Position numbers and translations under genes: made by a program. 64,000 nucleotides of DNA, from assembly GCA_009760855.2 (NCBI GenBank), contig WPIO01000215.1:124001-188000 (forward strand). Direction: 5' to 3'. This document shows, piece by piece, positions 32,346 through 44,894 of this stretch. Source of the stretch: Cristatella mucedo. Taxonomy: Eukaryota; Bryozoa; Phylactolaemata; Cristatellidae. Under the pieces are notes generated by a model. That model did not search any database and was not told where the DNA came from. It saw only the letters and a list, made by a program, of their open reading frames with translations. Position 1 is the first letter of the stretch, and every line of letters starts with the position of its first letter.

Positions 32346-35128
32346 TGCACATAGAGCTGCCAACCAGTGACTTGATTTGGCTGTCATGAAAACACAATAC
32401 GTGTACATTAGCAAGAGGCATTAGCATTGCCGAGGACACGGAGAAACGAAAGCCAAGATGGGGTGGGTGGCATGGAGAAGCGGCAAGGCCGAGGGTGAGC
32501 ACAACAAGAGCATGTTTAACTTCACAAGAATCGCTCGGCCTTTCTTCCTGCCCCTCCCCCACCAGCCGTAGGCTGCTTACCTGCAGGCCTCTCTGCTAAG
32601 GATCTAGTGATATAGCCAGAATCAGCTTGGTCACCGACTGCAGGCATTGCAATAGCTGCCCCGGCAGGCTGGTTTCTTACAAGTCATCCTCGTCTGCTCA
32701 GAGCAGATTCCTTTCGGGAAATGCTGCCTGCCTTTGCCAAGAGCACTTGAGGTGAAAGGGCTATGACCCCCTACCCACCCCATCCCAAGATGCCTCAGCC
32801 GCACGAGCTGAGGTCAAAGGTAAACAGGATGTTGGACATTCTCCCAGCTCACCAGTATATATCACGAGCAAATTGGCTTGACTGACCTTCCAGTCTTTAT
32901 AGAGAGGACTTTTACAGTGCTCCTCCCCCTAGCTTTCCACAGGCTAGCGACATCGACATGCAGCCAGCCCAAGATGCATTGCAGTGCTTTGCCATCTCGG
33001 CTGTGAGATCTGTGTTTTATGAGTAGAAAAAACACCAGCCGGCGAATAGTTTCATTTTTTAAGAGCTCGAGCTGAGTCCCGACAGCCAAACAAACGACAG
33101 TGGATCCATATCCAGCACACGGATGCACCACAATGTGCACTAGCTACGGAGCTACAGAGCTAGCTTCCCCAGCTCTCCGAATGCCTGCCCTGCCAAAACG
33201 ATTAGGCCTCGGTTAGCCGGTCTGCACCATAAACCAAAAAAACAAAGGGAAAAACACGTGAGGCCTCTTGACACACTAAGTGAAATGCCTCTGCATCTAG
33301 GCACTTTACAACTTGCTGTAGGTAAATTGAACCTACTGCCAGATTTGCATACAGTTTAACACCACAAGGGGATACTTTTGTAACGATAGCAAGAAGAATA
33401 CTCCTTAACTCGAGACCTCCGAAAGCTGATTTACGAGAGTACTGATCTGCGAAAATCCCCCATCAAGGAGGCCGGCTTCTTGAGCAAGCACTGATTGCCC
33501 CGAGCGATTTACCTGAAAGAGTGCTGCTTAGTTATGCTCCTAGACGAGCCTGCCCTAGACCAACTGCCAACTGCAGCTGCATTGTCGGATAAGTATGCAG
33601 TGATCTTCCTGCAATTGGCCAGGCTTGACATCCTTGCATCAATCCTATCCAGCAGGCTGCTGAATTGGTTCTTAAAGGTTATTTGCTGAAAACGTGAAGC
33701 TAACCTGGCTCTGAGAGCCTTATTCTCTTCTTCAAGTGACCGAACCATAGCGGTCAGGCCATAAGGCCTTATGCAAAGCTCGTAGCCCCTCAAGAGAAAA
33801 CTGGTTAACTGGCACGGCTAAGCACGAATGCAACGGAGGACCAATGAGGTCCTGCTTGGCTGTCACACTTGTGGCTGACCTTTGTGAAGCAGCTCGGAAA
33901 ATCTCCTCTGTGCTGTACACTGCCCCACAGTCGATATTTGTAACTTCATTTGGCATCTAGTATTCTAAACGATCCGACTTGCTTTAGCCAAGATCGACAA
34001 TTGTGTTCCTTCTTGTCTGGAGAGAATGATGAGGTAAACCAACCAATCGAAAGGACTGACCTGTGTATGCTAGAGTGTACAACCATTGGTGTATCACGAA
34101 ACGGAGAGGGAGTTAGGCTTGACATTGAATTGTGTCTAGAGGTTGTCCAAGGCAGACAGAAGTGGTACCCACGTTTTCCTAGCACCCTAGATGATGGATA
34201 GTAGATGGTCTCACTCCTACTGCACTTAAGCACTGTGAAGGTAAGCCAGCACGAAATCTACTCAAATAATAAGTTAGGTTAGTTACTTTGTTACTTAATC
34301 CTTTATAGTAACTCACATCACACCTACATAAAGAGTCCTTGATGTTATTTTATAGTGCTTCTACACCGGGATAGCCATTTTGATTGTCAATAAAGACGAA
34401 GGTAATTTTCTAATCTAAAAATACAGGTATATATAAATACAGCATGCATTCATAGTTGAGATTGAACATTTAAGTGCAAACAGTTCCCAGGACAATGAAT
34501 TTAAAATAGTCTATCAATGGGTGGCCATGGCATTACAGCAACTATCACTCTCCACACAACGACCCCTCTTTTTGATAGTTCAACGTAATAGCAGTTGCTG
34601 CCCAGCTTTTTTCTAGGACCACCACAGTTGCCATATTGGAAAGCTGTCTGAGTGAGCTTGACAGACCGAAAGTCGTGCAGCGCTAGCCTATGGTAAGCCA
34701 TGGACATGTGCAAATAGAATCTGATCGGTAGTCCGTCATGAATGACCACACTCTACGTAGTTAATACAAATTTAAAGATGGTCGGCAAGTCGGTCTGTTC
34801 CATCCAGGCAACTCAATGCTGATTCGATACTCGGTGCAGACGAATAAGAGCTCAAAGCTTGGCTCAGATTAAGTGGGTCAGGCTGAGCAGCTAAGTCAGA
34901 CGACATTAAGGTTTGCCTTCCAAAGTATAGTAGTTTGGTCAGTGCACAGTCTGCCTGCATGTCTGCCTGTCTCGATGCAGCACATAGAGATGACGTACTG
35001 GTAAACATTTTGGGTGCCAATACTGGACGGCGAAGCACCTTGCCAAAGGCCCGTGCACTCATGGAGTGCAGAAGAGTGCACACAGCACACTTGCACGCAT
35101 GCTGCCAGACATGCCGGGAAATAGTTAC
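32346..35128. other. NAV intron; a coding-like relic near 33.5-33.95 kb
   Basis: No intact exon is recognised. On the minus strand, 33793-33509 can read a coiled-coil-like VRSLEEENKALRARLAS and FSSLLDRIDARMSSLANC, and an overlapping frame (33956-33732) gives VNQFSLEGLRALHKALWPD. The two frames look like one broken protein, perhaps an old transposon ORF1 or a pseudogene. I cannot identify it. Confidence 0.3.
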
Positions 35129-35337
35129 CGGGTAGAACAAGACCACTGCCGATGGCACCGATGCTGCCGGTCCTCTTATCAGTTGCTGCTGCTGTGCCAG
35201 TGCCTCCGAGCGCAGCAGCAGCAGCTGCTGCTGCTGCGATGCCCTTCCTTTGGGCAGCCATGCCTGACCTTTTCAGCTCGGCGCCGGATGATGGCGATCG
35301 ACGAGTGGCAGCCGATCGCGCGCTGCTGCCCAGAGCT
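35129..35337 (-). CDS. NAV: Probable Navigator linker exon, Ala-rich
   Basis: A good polypyrimidine acceptor (tacggcacttttcag) precedes 35337 and the donor cccg|gtaact follows 35129. The exon is one base, 69 codons, one base: ALGSSARSAATRRSPSSGAE, LKRSGMAAQRKG, a run of nine to ten Ala, GGTGTAAATDKRTGSIGAIG and SGLVLP. The poly-Ala is encoded by mixed GCA/GCT. It ends with one base, as the exon at 28275 needs. It is assigned to NAV only by strand, phase and composition; it could belong to another gene. Confidence 0.45.
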
Positions 35338-36094
35338 CTGAAAAGTGCCGTAAAAACCAAAAATGCACGACGGCTACACCCTCAACCTCTTGAGGAGCAG
35401 CTGCAAGTGCTCATACACACACTGCTGCTGAAGGGAGAAAATGTGGAGAGGAGAGCAAACATTGACATTTGCATATACCTTGTACAGAGGTTTTCTAAAT
35501 ATTCAAAGGCCGATAAAAGTGCATATAAACACCTAGGGCTAAAGATGTCATACTGATAGAAATAACGTCAAATTCTCTTGCGTTTCGCAAACAGAACTAA
35601 CCAAAACCTGCCACCACATTATCTGGAAGAAAAAATTACAATAAGAAGACATTTGTAGAGTGGGCTAAGAGATCCAAGCTCTTTCCATTCATTCATTTGA
35701 TATGTGCTGAAAAGGAAGCAGGTCGATTGGATCGGGGTCACCTGCACTCTTGTGAGTTGCAGGTCGTTTTTTGCTTCGGAAACAATAGCCATTTATGAAA
35801 AGGACGAGGCTTGAAAGCATTAGCTTTTTCAATTAAAATCTGCTGGGTACAACAAGCATTCTCTCACTAGAAATGCATACCAATCACTATATCAGACTCT
35901 GGTACAGAGCTATCCTGGCATTGAAGCTTATTGCTCATCACGACCCAGACTGCTGGTTTGAACCCTGGACTAGGCGATGATTTACAGCCATCCGTAAGCA
36001 GAATGATAGCTACTATAGCTCTTTTACTGCTACATGCATCCACGTGAGGCTGCTGAAGAATCAGAAAAAAATCCCAGCTGATTAAACAGCCTCT

Positions 36095-36242
36095 TTTTGT
36101 ATAGTGACAGAAGAGCATTTACGGCTATCACCACCGCTTGCAGTGGCGATAAAGGATCGCTCACCGCAGGAATCGAACCCACGACCTCGGGACCGAGGTC
36201 GTGAAAGCAACTGCCTTACCTAGTGTGCCATCACGGCTCACC
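36095..36242 (-). mobile_element. SINE2, well preserved
   Basis: The minus strand reads gagccgtgatggcacactag, A-box-like ctaggtaaggcagttgc, a perfect 11-bp palindrome (cacgacctcgg/ccgaggtcgtg), B-box-like gtgggttcgattcctgc, body gcgatcctttatcgccactg, block ggtggtgatagccgtaaatg, then cactatacaaaaagaggctg and the tail tttaatcagctggga. Confidence 0.85.
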
Positions 36243-36264
36243 AGAAAGCAGTTTACCTGGAACT

Positions 36265-36589
36265 GGAAGCCTGGAACTCCCTCCCGACCTGCGTCACAAC
36301 GTCCCTTGACCTGACCACATTTAAAAAAGAACTTTAAAAACACCTATTTATGACAGCATTTAGTGGGCCCTTAAGATTCGTCCTTCATGTGCTTATGCGT
36401 GCTGACACTGTGCATGCTGCCACTAACCACATTTGCATGCTGACCCTGTGCATGTCACCCCTAACCATATTATTCATTTCGTTTGTTTTTCAAGCATGAT
36501 TTTACTTACCATTGAATTGCTTTTCACTTAACAGCAAATGTAAAGCGCCTAGAGAGAGATTAAGTTCTCTGAGGGCGCTCTATCAAGTA

Positions 36590-36620
<31 letters not shown>
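36265..36620 (+). mobile_element. LINE A 3' end
   Basis: A coding remnant (KPGTPSRPASQ-type frame, degraded), then the complete 3' UTR, hairpin and (ATT)n. It is clearly more diverged from the LINE A at 21240 than the following unit is from its partner. Confidence 0.82.
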
Positions 36621-36621
<1 letters not shown>

Positions 36622-37275
36622 GGACAAAGCTTCGAGATAAGGGCATGAAGAATGTGACAGGGGCACGTGACTAATACTAATAAGAACGGTGACTTTTGCT
36701 GGTGTAAGTTCTTTCCTTGTGGACTATTTTACGACCATATTGGCTTATGAGAACCAAAACCGGTCGCATGATTACGAATAGCTGCATCCCAGACTGGTGA
36801 GGGGCACGATGGTTGCTCAGTTGATGGAGGGCTGCCCTTTTTCTAGCATATGGGAAAATAGCCTAGTTCAGCTTTCTTTGGAGGCTAGAGAAAGGCACCG
36901 TCGATCACAACTCATCATCATCACTACTCATCATCACTACACATCACACATCATCCTCTTTTGTTTTCACTGACGACTCTTGAAGCCTGCTAACTTGCAT
37001 GCTGAAAGATGCCTCTTGTAGTAATGCACTGAGAGAAGCGAATTAGAGCAAGTGGCTTTGCTCTGGGTTCGTTTTAAATCAGCTGACCAAGCATGGCTAT
37101 AAAATGGCATGAAAAATATCGCAGCAGGGCAAGCAGTGATTGAGTCCTAATTCAGCTGAGTGCATGTGTAGCAGCTACAGGATCAGAGAGGAGCAGGCAT
37201 ACAAATACACAATAACTGATGTAACAGCCACATTTGCAAAAGAAGAAAGCAGTGGAGGCCATGTGGCTATGTAAT
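36621..37275. repeat. Duplicated non-LINE segment, copy 2
   Basis: Near-identical to 21701-22345, in the same orientation, offset by about 14,920 bp. It begins directly after an (ATT)n tract, as does copy 1, and ends at the LINE B tail. Confidence 0.9.
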
Positions 37276-37905
37276 GTAATGAAATGTATCTCCATCTGTA
37301 ACTCCACAAAGTCATAAAGATCATGTGGGTGTTACACAGTAGAGTTTTTTATAGCCGACTCACGGCCTAAGCGGCTTTCGGTACGCATTCGGTACCCAAC
37401 AGACTTCGTCTCACCCAACAAAGAGAAAGTGGAAAGCATAGCAGAGTCAGGAGAGCAGTTGAGGTAGTGAGTAGCATGGAAGTAGCAGCTCAGGACCGCT
37501 GAAAAGGATGTGCCATAATCGGTGGTAGGAGAGTAGTTGTCGTTGCTTAAGAATTGTGGAAGCGAGTTCCACAGTCTAGGACCTGCAGAGCTAAAGCTTC
37601 TGTTGCCAACTGTCTTTAAGCAGAGGAATGGGACAGCTAATTTATTGTCCACACATGACCTGAGTGCGCGAACAGGCTGAAACTGATGCAGCAGCTCAGC
37701 TAGGTACGAAGGAGCCCAGCCGTGGTGGGCCTTGTGGGTCAGTGTAAGAACTTTGCTCTGTATCCTTTGCTCAACCAGCAACCATCCTAGCTCTTTCAGC
37801 AAAGGAGACACGTGCTCAAACCACTGGGACTTGAAGACTAGCCTTGCAGCCATATTCATAGTCCGCTGTAGTGACATAGTGGCTTTATTTGGCAGTCCCT
37901 TTACA
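37276..37905 (-). mobile_element. LINE B, 5'-truncated, partner of 22346-23405
   Basis: The minus strand encodes LPNKATMSLQRTMNMAARLV, then HVSPLLKELGWLLVEQRIQS, GNRSFSSAGPRLWNSLP and the rest of the RT C-terminal end, all in frame. It stops upstream of about 37905, roughly 500 bp shorter than copy 1, where LINE A sequence begins. Confidence 0.88.
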
Positions 37906-38660
37906 TCTACTGCCAAGGAAGCACGATCGAATGGTTAGCCGTAGCATGATCAAAGAACAGTAAGAACAACACGGTTAGGGGTGACATGCACAGGGTCACC
38001 ATGCAAGTGCAGTTAGTGACAGCATGCAACAGAGTCAGCATGCATAAGCACACAAAGGACGAATCACATGGACCCACTAAGTGCTGTCATAAATAGGTGC
38101 GTTTTTAATTATTTTTTAATGTGGTCAAGTCAGGGATGTCGTGATGCAAGTCGGCAGTGAGTTCCAGGCTTTGGGATCATACGAACTAAAGGCACTGTCT
38201 TCAAGGATTTGATATTTGTACGAGTTATGTGTAAACAAAAGTCTAGCTGATTTAACAGACTCTTTTTTATAGCAACAGAAGAGCCTTTACGGCAATCACC
38301 ACAGCTTGCAGTGGCAATAAATGATCACCCACCATCGGGATTCGAAACCACGACCTCGGGACCGAGATCTAAAACAGCAACCGCCTTACCTAGTGAGCCA
38401 TTACGACTCACCATGTGTAAACAGTAAGATTACGAAAAATGGATGGTACGATGCTTAGCTTGGTGGGGCAGTGGATCTTATAGGTAGGCTGGAGCCAAAA
38501 AATGAAGGGACCTAAAAGTGAGTGACAAAACCTTGAGGTCAGTGAGTTATGAAGTCAAGATGAGATGTCGCAAATGCATGGACCAATTTAGATGTGGTAT
38601 CCCTGGTTAAATAAATCCAAATTTTAGCAACGTTGTGTAGCTGAAAGTGTGCTGACTTGA
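37906..38660 (-). mobile_element. LINE A copy interrupted by a SINE2
   Basis: The minus-strand LINE A 3' UTR (37906-38050) and coding end (38050-38226, then 38424-38660) are in order but the frame is broken. It lacks the terminal hairpin and ATT tail at its left end, where it abuts LINE B. A SINE2 with target duplication sits at 38238-38412. Confidence 0.75.
38238..38412 (-). mobile_element. SINE2 insertion with 11-bp target-site duplication
   Basis: The element is flanked by atgtgtaaaca at 38227-38237 and again at 38413-38423. The minus strand runs from the tRNA-like head (gtgagtcgtaatggctcact) through B-box-like gtggtttcgaatcccg to the 3' end gagtctgttaaatcagctag and a short T-rich end. 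This defines the true ends of SINE2 (about 175 bp). Confidence 0.9.
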
Positions 38661-39717
38661 CTGTGGAGCTGATATGGACATCTAAAGATATATTCCAGAG
38701 AGCATTATACTTTGCTTTAAGAGATCATTTTCTTCGGTTTACCTAAAATAATGTGAGTGGCCTTCCCATCAAGATGTAAAGAGCCACTCTGCAAGTTTGT
38801 AACAAGCAACCAACAACAATGTTTGATCAATGTTGCACAGTTTTTAGTGCTAGCAGCACACGACAAGAGCTACACGACAAGCAATGGATCACCTGGCAAT
38901 GGCCATGCCCCCTTCGGTTGGTGTGGCCATCATGCCATGGGTACCCACGTATGTGGCAATCATGGTTGGTGCCACTGGACCAGATTCTGCAGCTGCTTAA
39001 ACCTCGACAAGTTAAAAAAGAGGCTCAAGATCGCCTTGAGGCTGCCCTCGTTAACGTCTGCAAACACACAAACGATGTGTGCAGTGTACAGCTAACAGAT
39101 ACAGATACAGATAGTGTGCAGATGTACAGCTAACAAGCAGCATTAGTTGATTGCAGGCAAAATATCGAGGCACGATCTGAAACTTTGTAAATTACAGGAC
39201 CCGTCTTATTGAAAGTAATATTAGATAGCTCAGCAAAGTGGCCACAAGATGACAAACTCAGTACCCGAATGAAACACTGGTCAAATTTATTCGTTTACCT
39301 GATGTGTCAGTGCTTCATCGCCATTCTCTAAGTGGGCAATCGACCCAGCTGCTGGGCAAGCACACACGAATACACACGAACCAAGCGCTATATTATAGAC
39401 AAGACCCTGGGCATCTGCAAACAATGGCAGCAGCAGAGCTTCATACACTAGGGCCTCTTCAGCCATTCATTGGGTTCTGGGCAGATCAGAGTTTTTTTGA
39501 AGCAGGCACAATGTAAGCAAAGCAGACTGAAGTCATTAATGCATCATCGACAGGCTATCTTTATATGGTGGCTCCTGTTCAATCAAGGGGCAAGAGGCTA
39601 ATAAAATATAGGAAACAACCGAGGGATGAGACACTTCACTGCAGCTATCTGGTGGTGCAGATGCAGTGGGAAGTGTCCAAATCCAAGGTCAAGATCACTG
39701 ATGATTGCAATCATTAA

Positions 39718-39770
39718 TATGTATATATATATATATGTGTGTGTATATTTAGTTATATTTATATATTTAT
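39718..39770. repeat. (TA)n / (TG)n microsatellite
   Basis: An impure TA and TG tract of about 50 bp. Confidence 0.8.
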
Positions 39771-39774
39771 AATT

Positions 39775-40030
39775 ATGAAAAATTGTATGGCAGCCGATGA
39801 AAACTAAATCTATTTCTAAACGCTTTGCATAATGTAGGAAAAAATATCAACTTCGGGGTCACAATGACATGCACATGTGTTGTTTGCCAATGCATGTAAA
39901 AAACGATCGCATGCAACAAGCATATGATGTAAAAATCTGGGGATCTTTATTTGTGCAGTAGATGTCACCAAGGCACATTGTCATTGGTGCAGAGTTCAAG
40001 GCTTATGGTGCATAGTAATTGAAGTCAATG
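39775..40030 (-). mobile_element. Old LINE A 3' end
   Basis: The remnant hairpin (gatgaaaactaaatctatttctaaacgctttgca) and weakly matching 3' UTR blocks lie on the minus strand. It is strongly diverged. Confidence 0.45.
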
Positions 40031-40429
40031 GTTGCATAGAGTCCTTAGTTTTATCCCAGGTTCACCTTTGACAATAAGACTATGAGCACCGGGTTTTCTC
40101 AGGGACAATGAGCCAGCATTTGAGATAGGTTTCGGGTAGAGGAAGAAAGCCTTATGGGATCCATGCGTGAGACCTTGGAGTTTGCTGCTTGAAGAAGAGC
40201 CGTTGCAGGTTAGTAAAGAGTGGAGTAATACAGCAGCTGTAATAACCTCTGAGGATAAGCCTAGATTAATGGTTTTTTACCATCATGGCAAGTTTCTTAA
40301 TGCATCGACAGGAAAACATGCACAGAAAGGGTCATACTAGTCTATACTGTGATGCAACACATGCAAGGACTTGGTGTGATATCCTTTTATAAGTATAATT
40401 GAAACTGGACAGTCTTAAATAAAAGGTTG

Positions 40430-40595
40430 GCTGATTTCACACCGTTGCTTTTTTAACAGCAACAGAGTCTTAACAGCTATCAAAACCATTGGCGGTCAAC
40501 TAAAAAAGTCTGTCAACTGCAAGTGTCGAACCCACAGCCTGGCTTGTGAAGTGTGAGTGCCTTGCCTCTGGGCTAACGCCTGGGTTAAAAATTCG
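40430..40595 (-). mobile_element. SINE2
   Basis: The minus strand has head ccaggcgttagcccagaggc, A-box-like gaggcaaggcac, B-box-like gtgggttcgacacttgc, the block ggttttgatagctgttaaga, and tail gtgaaatcagccaacc. Confidence 0.7.
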
Positions 40596-41039
40596 ATTAT
40601 GGAGCTGATGATGAGTCGTCGCGTAAAAGCTACCATTGAGACAGGCTGCCCAGGTACAGAGAAAAGGCCAGAAAACAACGCTAGCTTACCAAATCTTGAG
40701 ATGAGGGCTTTCCTGTTTCTGATTGATGCTATGCATAACAATAGCTACTAAGTTATTCTTGTTATGAGCAGATTTAGGAAAGTTAGCCACCATCCAAATG
40801 CAAATGGCAGCAGTGCAATCTGAAAATAAGTTGATTAGAATCTAGGGAGGTCAGGTAGGATCACAGCTTCGGCAGAGCTGAATGTCATCGGAATAGAAAT
40901 AAAACGAAGTATGTGACACATTTTGCTTTTTGATTACGTCTGCAAAAGAGAATGAGAGAAAAAGTATGAATTAAAATTAAAGGGACTTGAAAATAAAAAA
41001 ATCTAGGGTCTTATGTACAATAAAAGTAAACTAAGGTTA

Positions 41040-41180
41040 ATTTAACAGCATAATTTACATAGCACCAGAAAACCTTCAGCTGCAATCACCGGCTTGAAAG
41101 GGACAATAAAGAATCGCCCACTGCAGGACACTAACTAACGACCTGGGTCGTGAAGAGCAAGCCCTTTCCCATAGACTTGG
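41040..41180 (-). mobile_element. SINE2
   Basis: The minus strand shows gtctatgggaaagggcttgc, a degraded B box, cagtgggcgattctttattg, ccggtgattgcagctgaagg and the tgctatgtaaattatgctg end. Confidence 0.65.
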
Positions 41181-41944
41181 AACCAGAGGAGTTAAACGGT
41201 GTACCAGTGCAGTACAGATTACAGAACTCGGGCATTAAGGAACGGCATCTTCGATGGTAATCGTGAGACATATTCAGCCAGGCAAGCCAGCAGTCAGGCT
41301 AGTCTGCAAATGCCCACTGATTGACTGGTTTGGCTATAGCACGGTGCACTTGTTGTGTATGTCTGTGGCTTCTGCTGTTGCAATTAGCAAAGCACCCTGA
41401 CCAATGTACATGCCTCACGTGTGGCCAATAGTTAAGCCATTGACACAGCCCAGCATCAAACCACTAATGCAAGCTATATTGTGTGTCGTCTGCTGCGATT
41501 GATCAAGCTCTCATATATGTATGCATTGATGGGAATAAAAAGAGATAGTGCAACAAGACTAGGCACAGCATCACCAGATATTGCAAACAGCACCACGCAC
41601 AGCAACACGGATCGGCATGCATGCAAATGCACCTAAATATAGGCCATGGCCTTTAATACACCTGGCAGTGCGATCACGGTTAGGGCATGTCTCCGAGAGA
41701 GATCGGAGACAGTGAGACACCAGAAGACCGGCAGTGCCCCAGTGTCTTAACCCGGTGGCAAGATGCTCGCTATACACACCGCTGGTTAGGTTTTACTCAT
41801 TGTACACATCAACTCGTGCGCTCTACCGTATTCCTAATCGTCAGCAAATTCCGAGCTCAAGCTTGTCAGCACGGCAAGTTCATATGGTGATGTCACAACA
41901 CAGCTATTGAAAGCACACATCGAGTCGTAGCAACAGCAGTTGAC

Positions 41945-41951
41945 GAGAGAG

Positions 41952-42019
<68 letters not shown>

Positions 42020-42020
42020 A
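41945..42020. repeat. (GA)n microsatellite
   Basis: About 65 bp of GA followed by a run of nine or ten G's. Confidence 0.95.
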
Positions 42021-42679
42021 GAAAGCTGCATCAATTGGCAGACTGTACGATAGGTTAAGTGGTATACTCGGCTTTGGAGCTCTTGACAGACTGGGAGACA
42101 AGCAGCACGGAATGAACTTGGCAGCCAGACAATGCCGCGACCTTCCTCTGCCTGCCATTGCCTTAAGCACATACCGTTGGCATGCACGTCGTCAATGCAC
42201 ACACCGATCTGCCGAAGGAAGCACAAGCAGATGTTGATGTTGTTTATCTGAAAACCAAAAGGCAGGGCTGCAGCAATAGATGAGGCTGAAGAACCTATTC
42301 ATTGAATCTGAATCAAGCTGAGTCAACTGCATAAAGGCCGGATGGGAAAAGTACATGAGTGCCATTGGTCTGGCTTCATCCTGCCCACTAGCTATGCCCG
42401 ACCACTTGGCTTGGCAAGTGACGTCAATCCGTGCTGCTCACAGCCTAAAGGCAAGTGCATCGAGACCGGCCAGGAGCAGTCCTGTATGCCACACAGCTAG
42501 TGCTCCTGTGGCTTGTGCTCCCTAAAGTGCCCAGCTTGTCAACCTTGCCTTCTGCTGCGCAGCCAATTTAAACAAATATATGTGAATGTGTCATGCATTT
42601 TTTACTTTCCATACATACATTTGTAACTCATCATTTTCAAGTCATCATGCAGTAAAACCTGTTGATTAATAATAATAGT

Positions 42680-43060
42680 CATTTTTGTTTTACAACATTT
42701 ATGAAGGACCCAAACCAAACACAATCTCCTTCTAGGCACTTTAGATGTGCCAGAAAGTCAATTGATTAGTGATAACTGCACAATTTTTTAGAAGGGGGAA
42801 GAGCTCAAATTGAAATTCAGAAAACTCATCGGTTCTTTGCTCGAAGAAAATGTGGTCAAATCAGGAGCAATGTCTGTCGGTAGTGAGTGCCAGGTTTTGG
42901 GGGCACACAGAAAAATGAAGGCACGGTCTCTCCAAAAGATTTGAGGTTGGTTAGAGACACATGCAAGCAAGTACAGTCCGAGGAACTAGTGAGACGATGG
43001 AAAGCTCAGAGTGCTACAGAAAGGTAAGCCGGAGCAAGAGAATTCGGGGACTTGAAAAGC
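42680..43060 (-). mobile_element. Diverged LINE A copy
   Basis: The tail hairpin (aaccaaacacaatctccttctaggcacttta) is followed by the coding end (gtcggtagtgagtgccaggt, ggcacggtctctccaaaaga) in minus orientation. Much of the 3' UTR is missing. Confidence 0.6.
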
Positions 43061-43589
43061 TTTCTCCAAAATGTAAGTTCACATAATGGAGAGGGAACTT
43101 GTCATAATAGGGCTAATCGTAATCATTTATATAAATATAATAAAATGATCATAGATATAATCATAATTGGCTTTATTAATAGGGGGCTTGTACATGGAAG
43201 CTTACTTTTTTGCTTCAATATTGCGCTAAACCGGGTACCTGCTTTGAATGCAACCCAACAAAGATTAGTCGGACCCCAAATGTGCTCGATAGGCTTGTTA
43301 ATCATCACCAAATCTGATGCAGCTGATAGTGGTAGTGACATGAGTGAATATAATGAGTCTCAATATTTTTCAGTTAATTCAAGTGTCGAATAAGAAGAAA
43401 ATTCTCCAAAATTGGTTCAACAATTTGGGGCCTTATACATCGGGGAGGGAGCCTCTACATGGTAAAATACTATGATACTACCTTGAAGACCAATATCATG
43501 CACTGCTTGATGGGGAACTCTACGGCTAGGCATGTCTGTTTGAAGCGCTGCAACTGCCACATTACTCTGGCTCCCGATCAAACAGAGAG

Positions 43590-43920
43590 CCATGGCTGCA
43601 GCGGTTTGAGCACGTGTCACCTTTGCTGAAAGAGCTAGGATGGTTGCCGGTTGAGCAAAGGATACAGAGCAAAGTTCTTACGCTGACCCACAAGGCCCGC
43701 AACTGCTACTTCTATGCTACTCACTACCTCAACTGCTCTCCTGACTCTCCTATGCTTCCCACTTTCTCTTTGTTAGGTGAGACGAAGTCTGTTGGCTACC
43801 GAATGCGTACCGAAAGCCGCTTAGGCTGTGAGTTCGCTATACAAAACTCTCCTGCGTAACACCCATATGGTCTTTATGACTTTGTGGAGTTACTGACGGA
43901 GATACATTACATTACTGCAG
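43590..43920 (+). mobile_element. LINE B 3' end with internal deletion
   Basis: It encodes MSPLLKELGWLPVEQRIQS then KVLTLTHKARN, jumping directly to CYFYATHYLNCSPDSPML and FSLLGETKSVGYRMRTESRL in one frame. Compared with 22900-22500, about 230 bp between KAR and YFYA are missing, and the frame is kept. The 3' UTR and attacattac-type tail are intact. Confidence 0.85.
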
Positions 43921-44579
43921 CTGAAGCTGATGCTGCTTCAACCACCCATGCCCCACCCATGCTGGACCGATCCCTAGTCATTCCACAAGGCCACGACCTT
44001 TGCTGTGTGCCAAGCATTGCACCAGCTAGTGAGCTAGTGCCACCCACAACTGCTTCCTGCAACAGTGAGTTTTGACTAAAGAAAGATCCGATCTGATGCT
44101 CATCTCCAGTCTGTTTCAATGTGCAGCTAGCAGCACAGCCATCTAGGGCTTTGTGGCAGTGCATCCACAACAGCCCGACTCAGTCTATTTGCATCTGCGG
44201 ACCCTCAGCATGCTCTTGATGCATTCATTATTAGCTGCAAAGCTCTCATGTGCATATCGGCACGGTGCAAGACCAGTACCAAAGCAGCTATAGATGCAGC
44301 ACCTGAAGCACTTACTGTGGCAGCAGTAGCTTAAGCAGTAGCAACTTCATAATAAGCACTTACATGAGGAGGGCAGAAGTAGAAGCAGCAGCAGCTGCTG
44401 CTGCTTCAGCTCTTACTACTAGAGCTGCAGAAGCATGATATCAGCAACAGCTGCGTCAGCAGCTACAGCAGCAGCAACCAGAAGCAGTAGCAAGAGCTAG
44501 TAGTATGAACCTGGTTGCGATATAGCGAGGGAGTGAAGCGGTGGTTCTGTGGAGCACACAAAAATAAATAAATAAACTT

Positions 44580-44695
44580 CTTTGGAATAGCATACTAAAA
44601 GAACTTAAATCTTCATCCAGGTGCTTGACATGTGCAACAGGGGTCAAGCCCACGGTCATCAAAGGTGAGCACCTTAATCACAGGGCCAAGCTAGG
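44580..44695 (-). mobile_element. SINE1
   Basis: The minus strand has head gcttggccctgtgattaagg, a B-box-like gtgggcttgacccc and the hairpin (ggatgaagatttaagttctttta). It is diverged. Confidence 0.6.
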
Positions 44696-44894
44696 GTTAA
44701 TTTTCGTATGCTTGTTTGGACCCAAGAGCAATAGTTGATTGGTTATGCCTTACAATTGTGCAGTGCTTTCTTTCTTGTAAGCCAAGTCAATTGCTTATTA
44801 TAGTAACTACATGCTTCTTTCGGAAAGTGGGAATCTGGACTCCGTTTTAAGGTAAATGGCAAAATAACTTCCAATACTTGACAGATCAACCCAA

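Noticed and set aside
33509-33956. Coiled-coil exon of NAV
   Set aside because: The coiled-coil-like reading does not fit the phase of the neighbouring NAV exons and is split between two frames; it is more likely a pseudogene or transposon relic.
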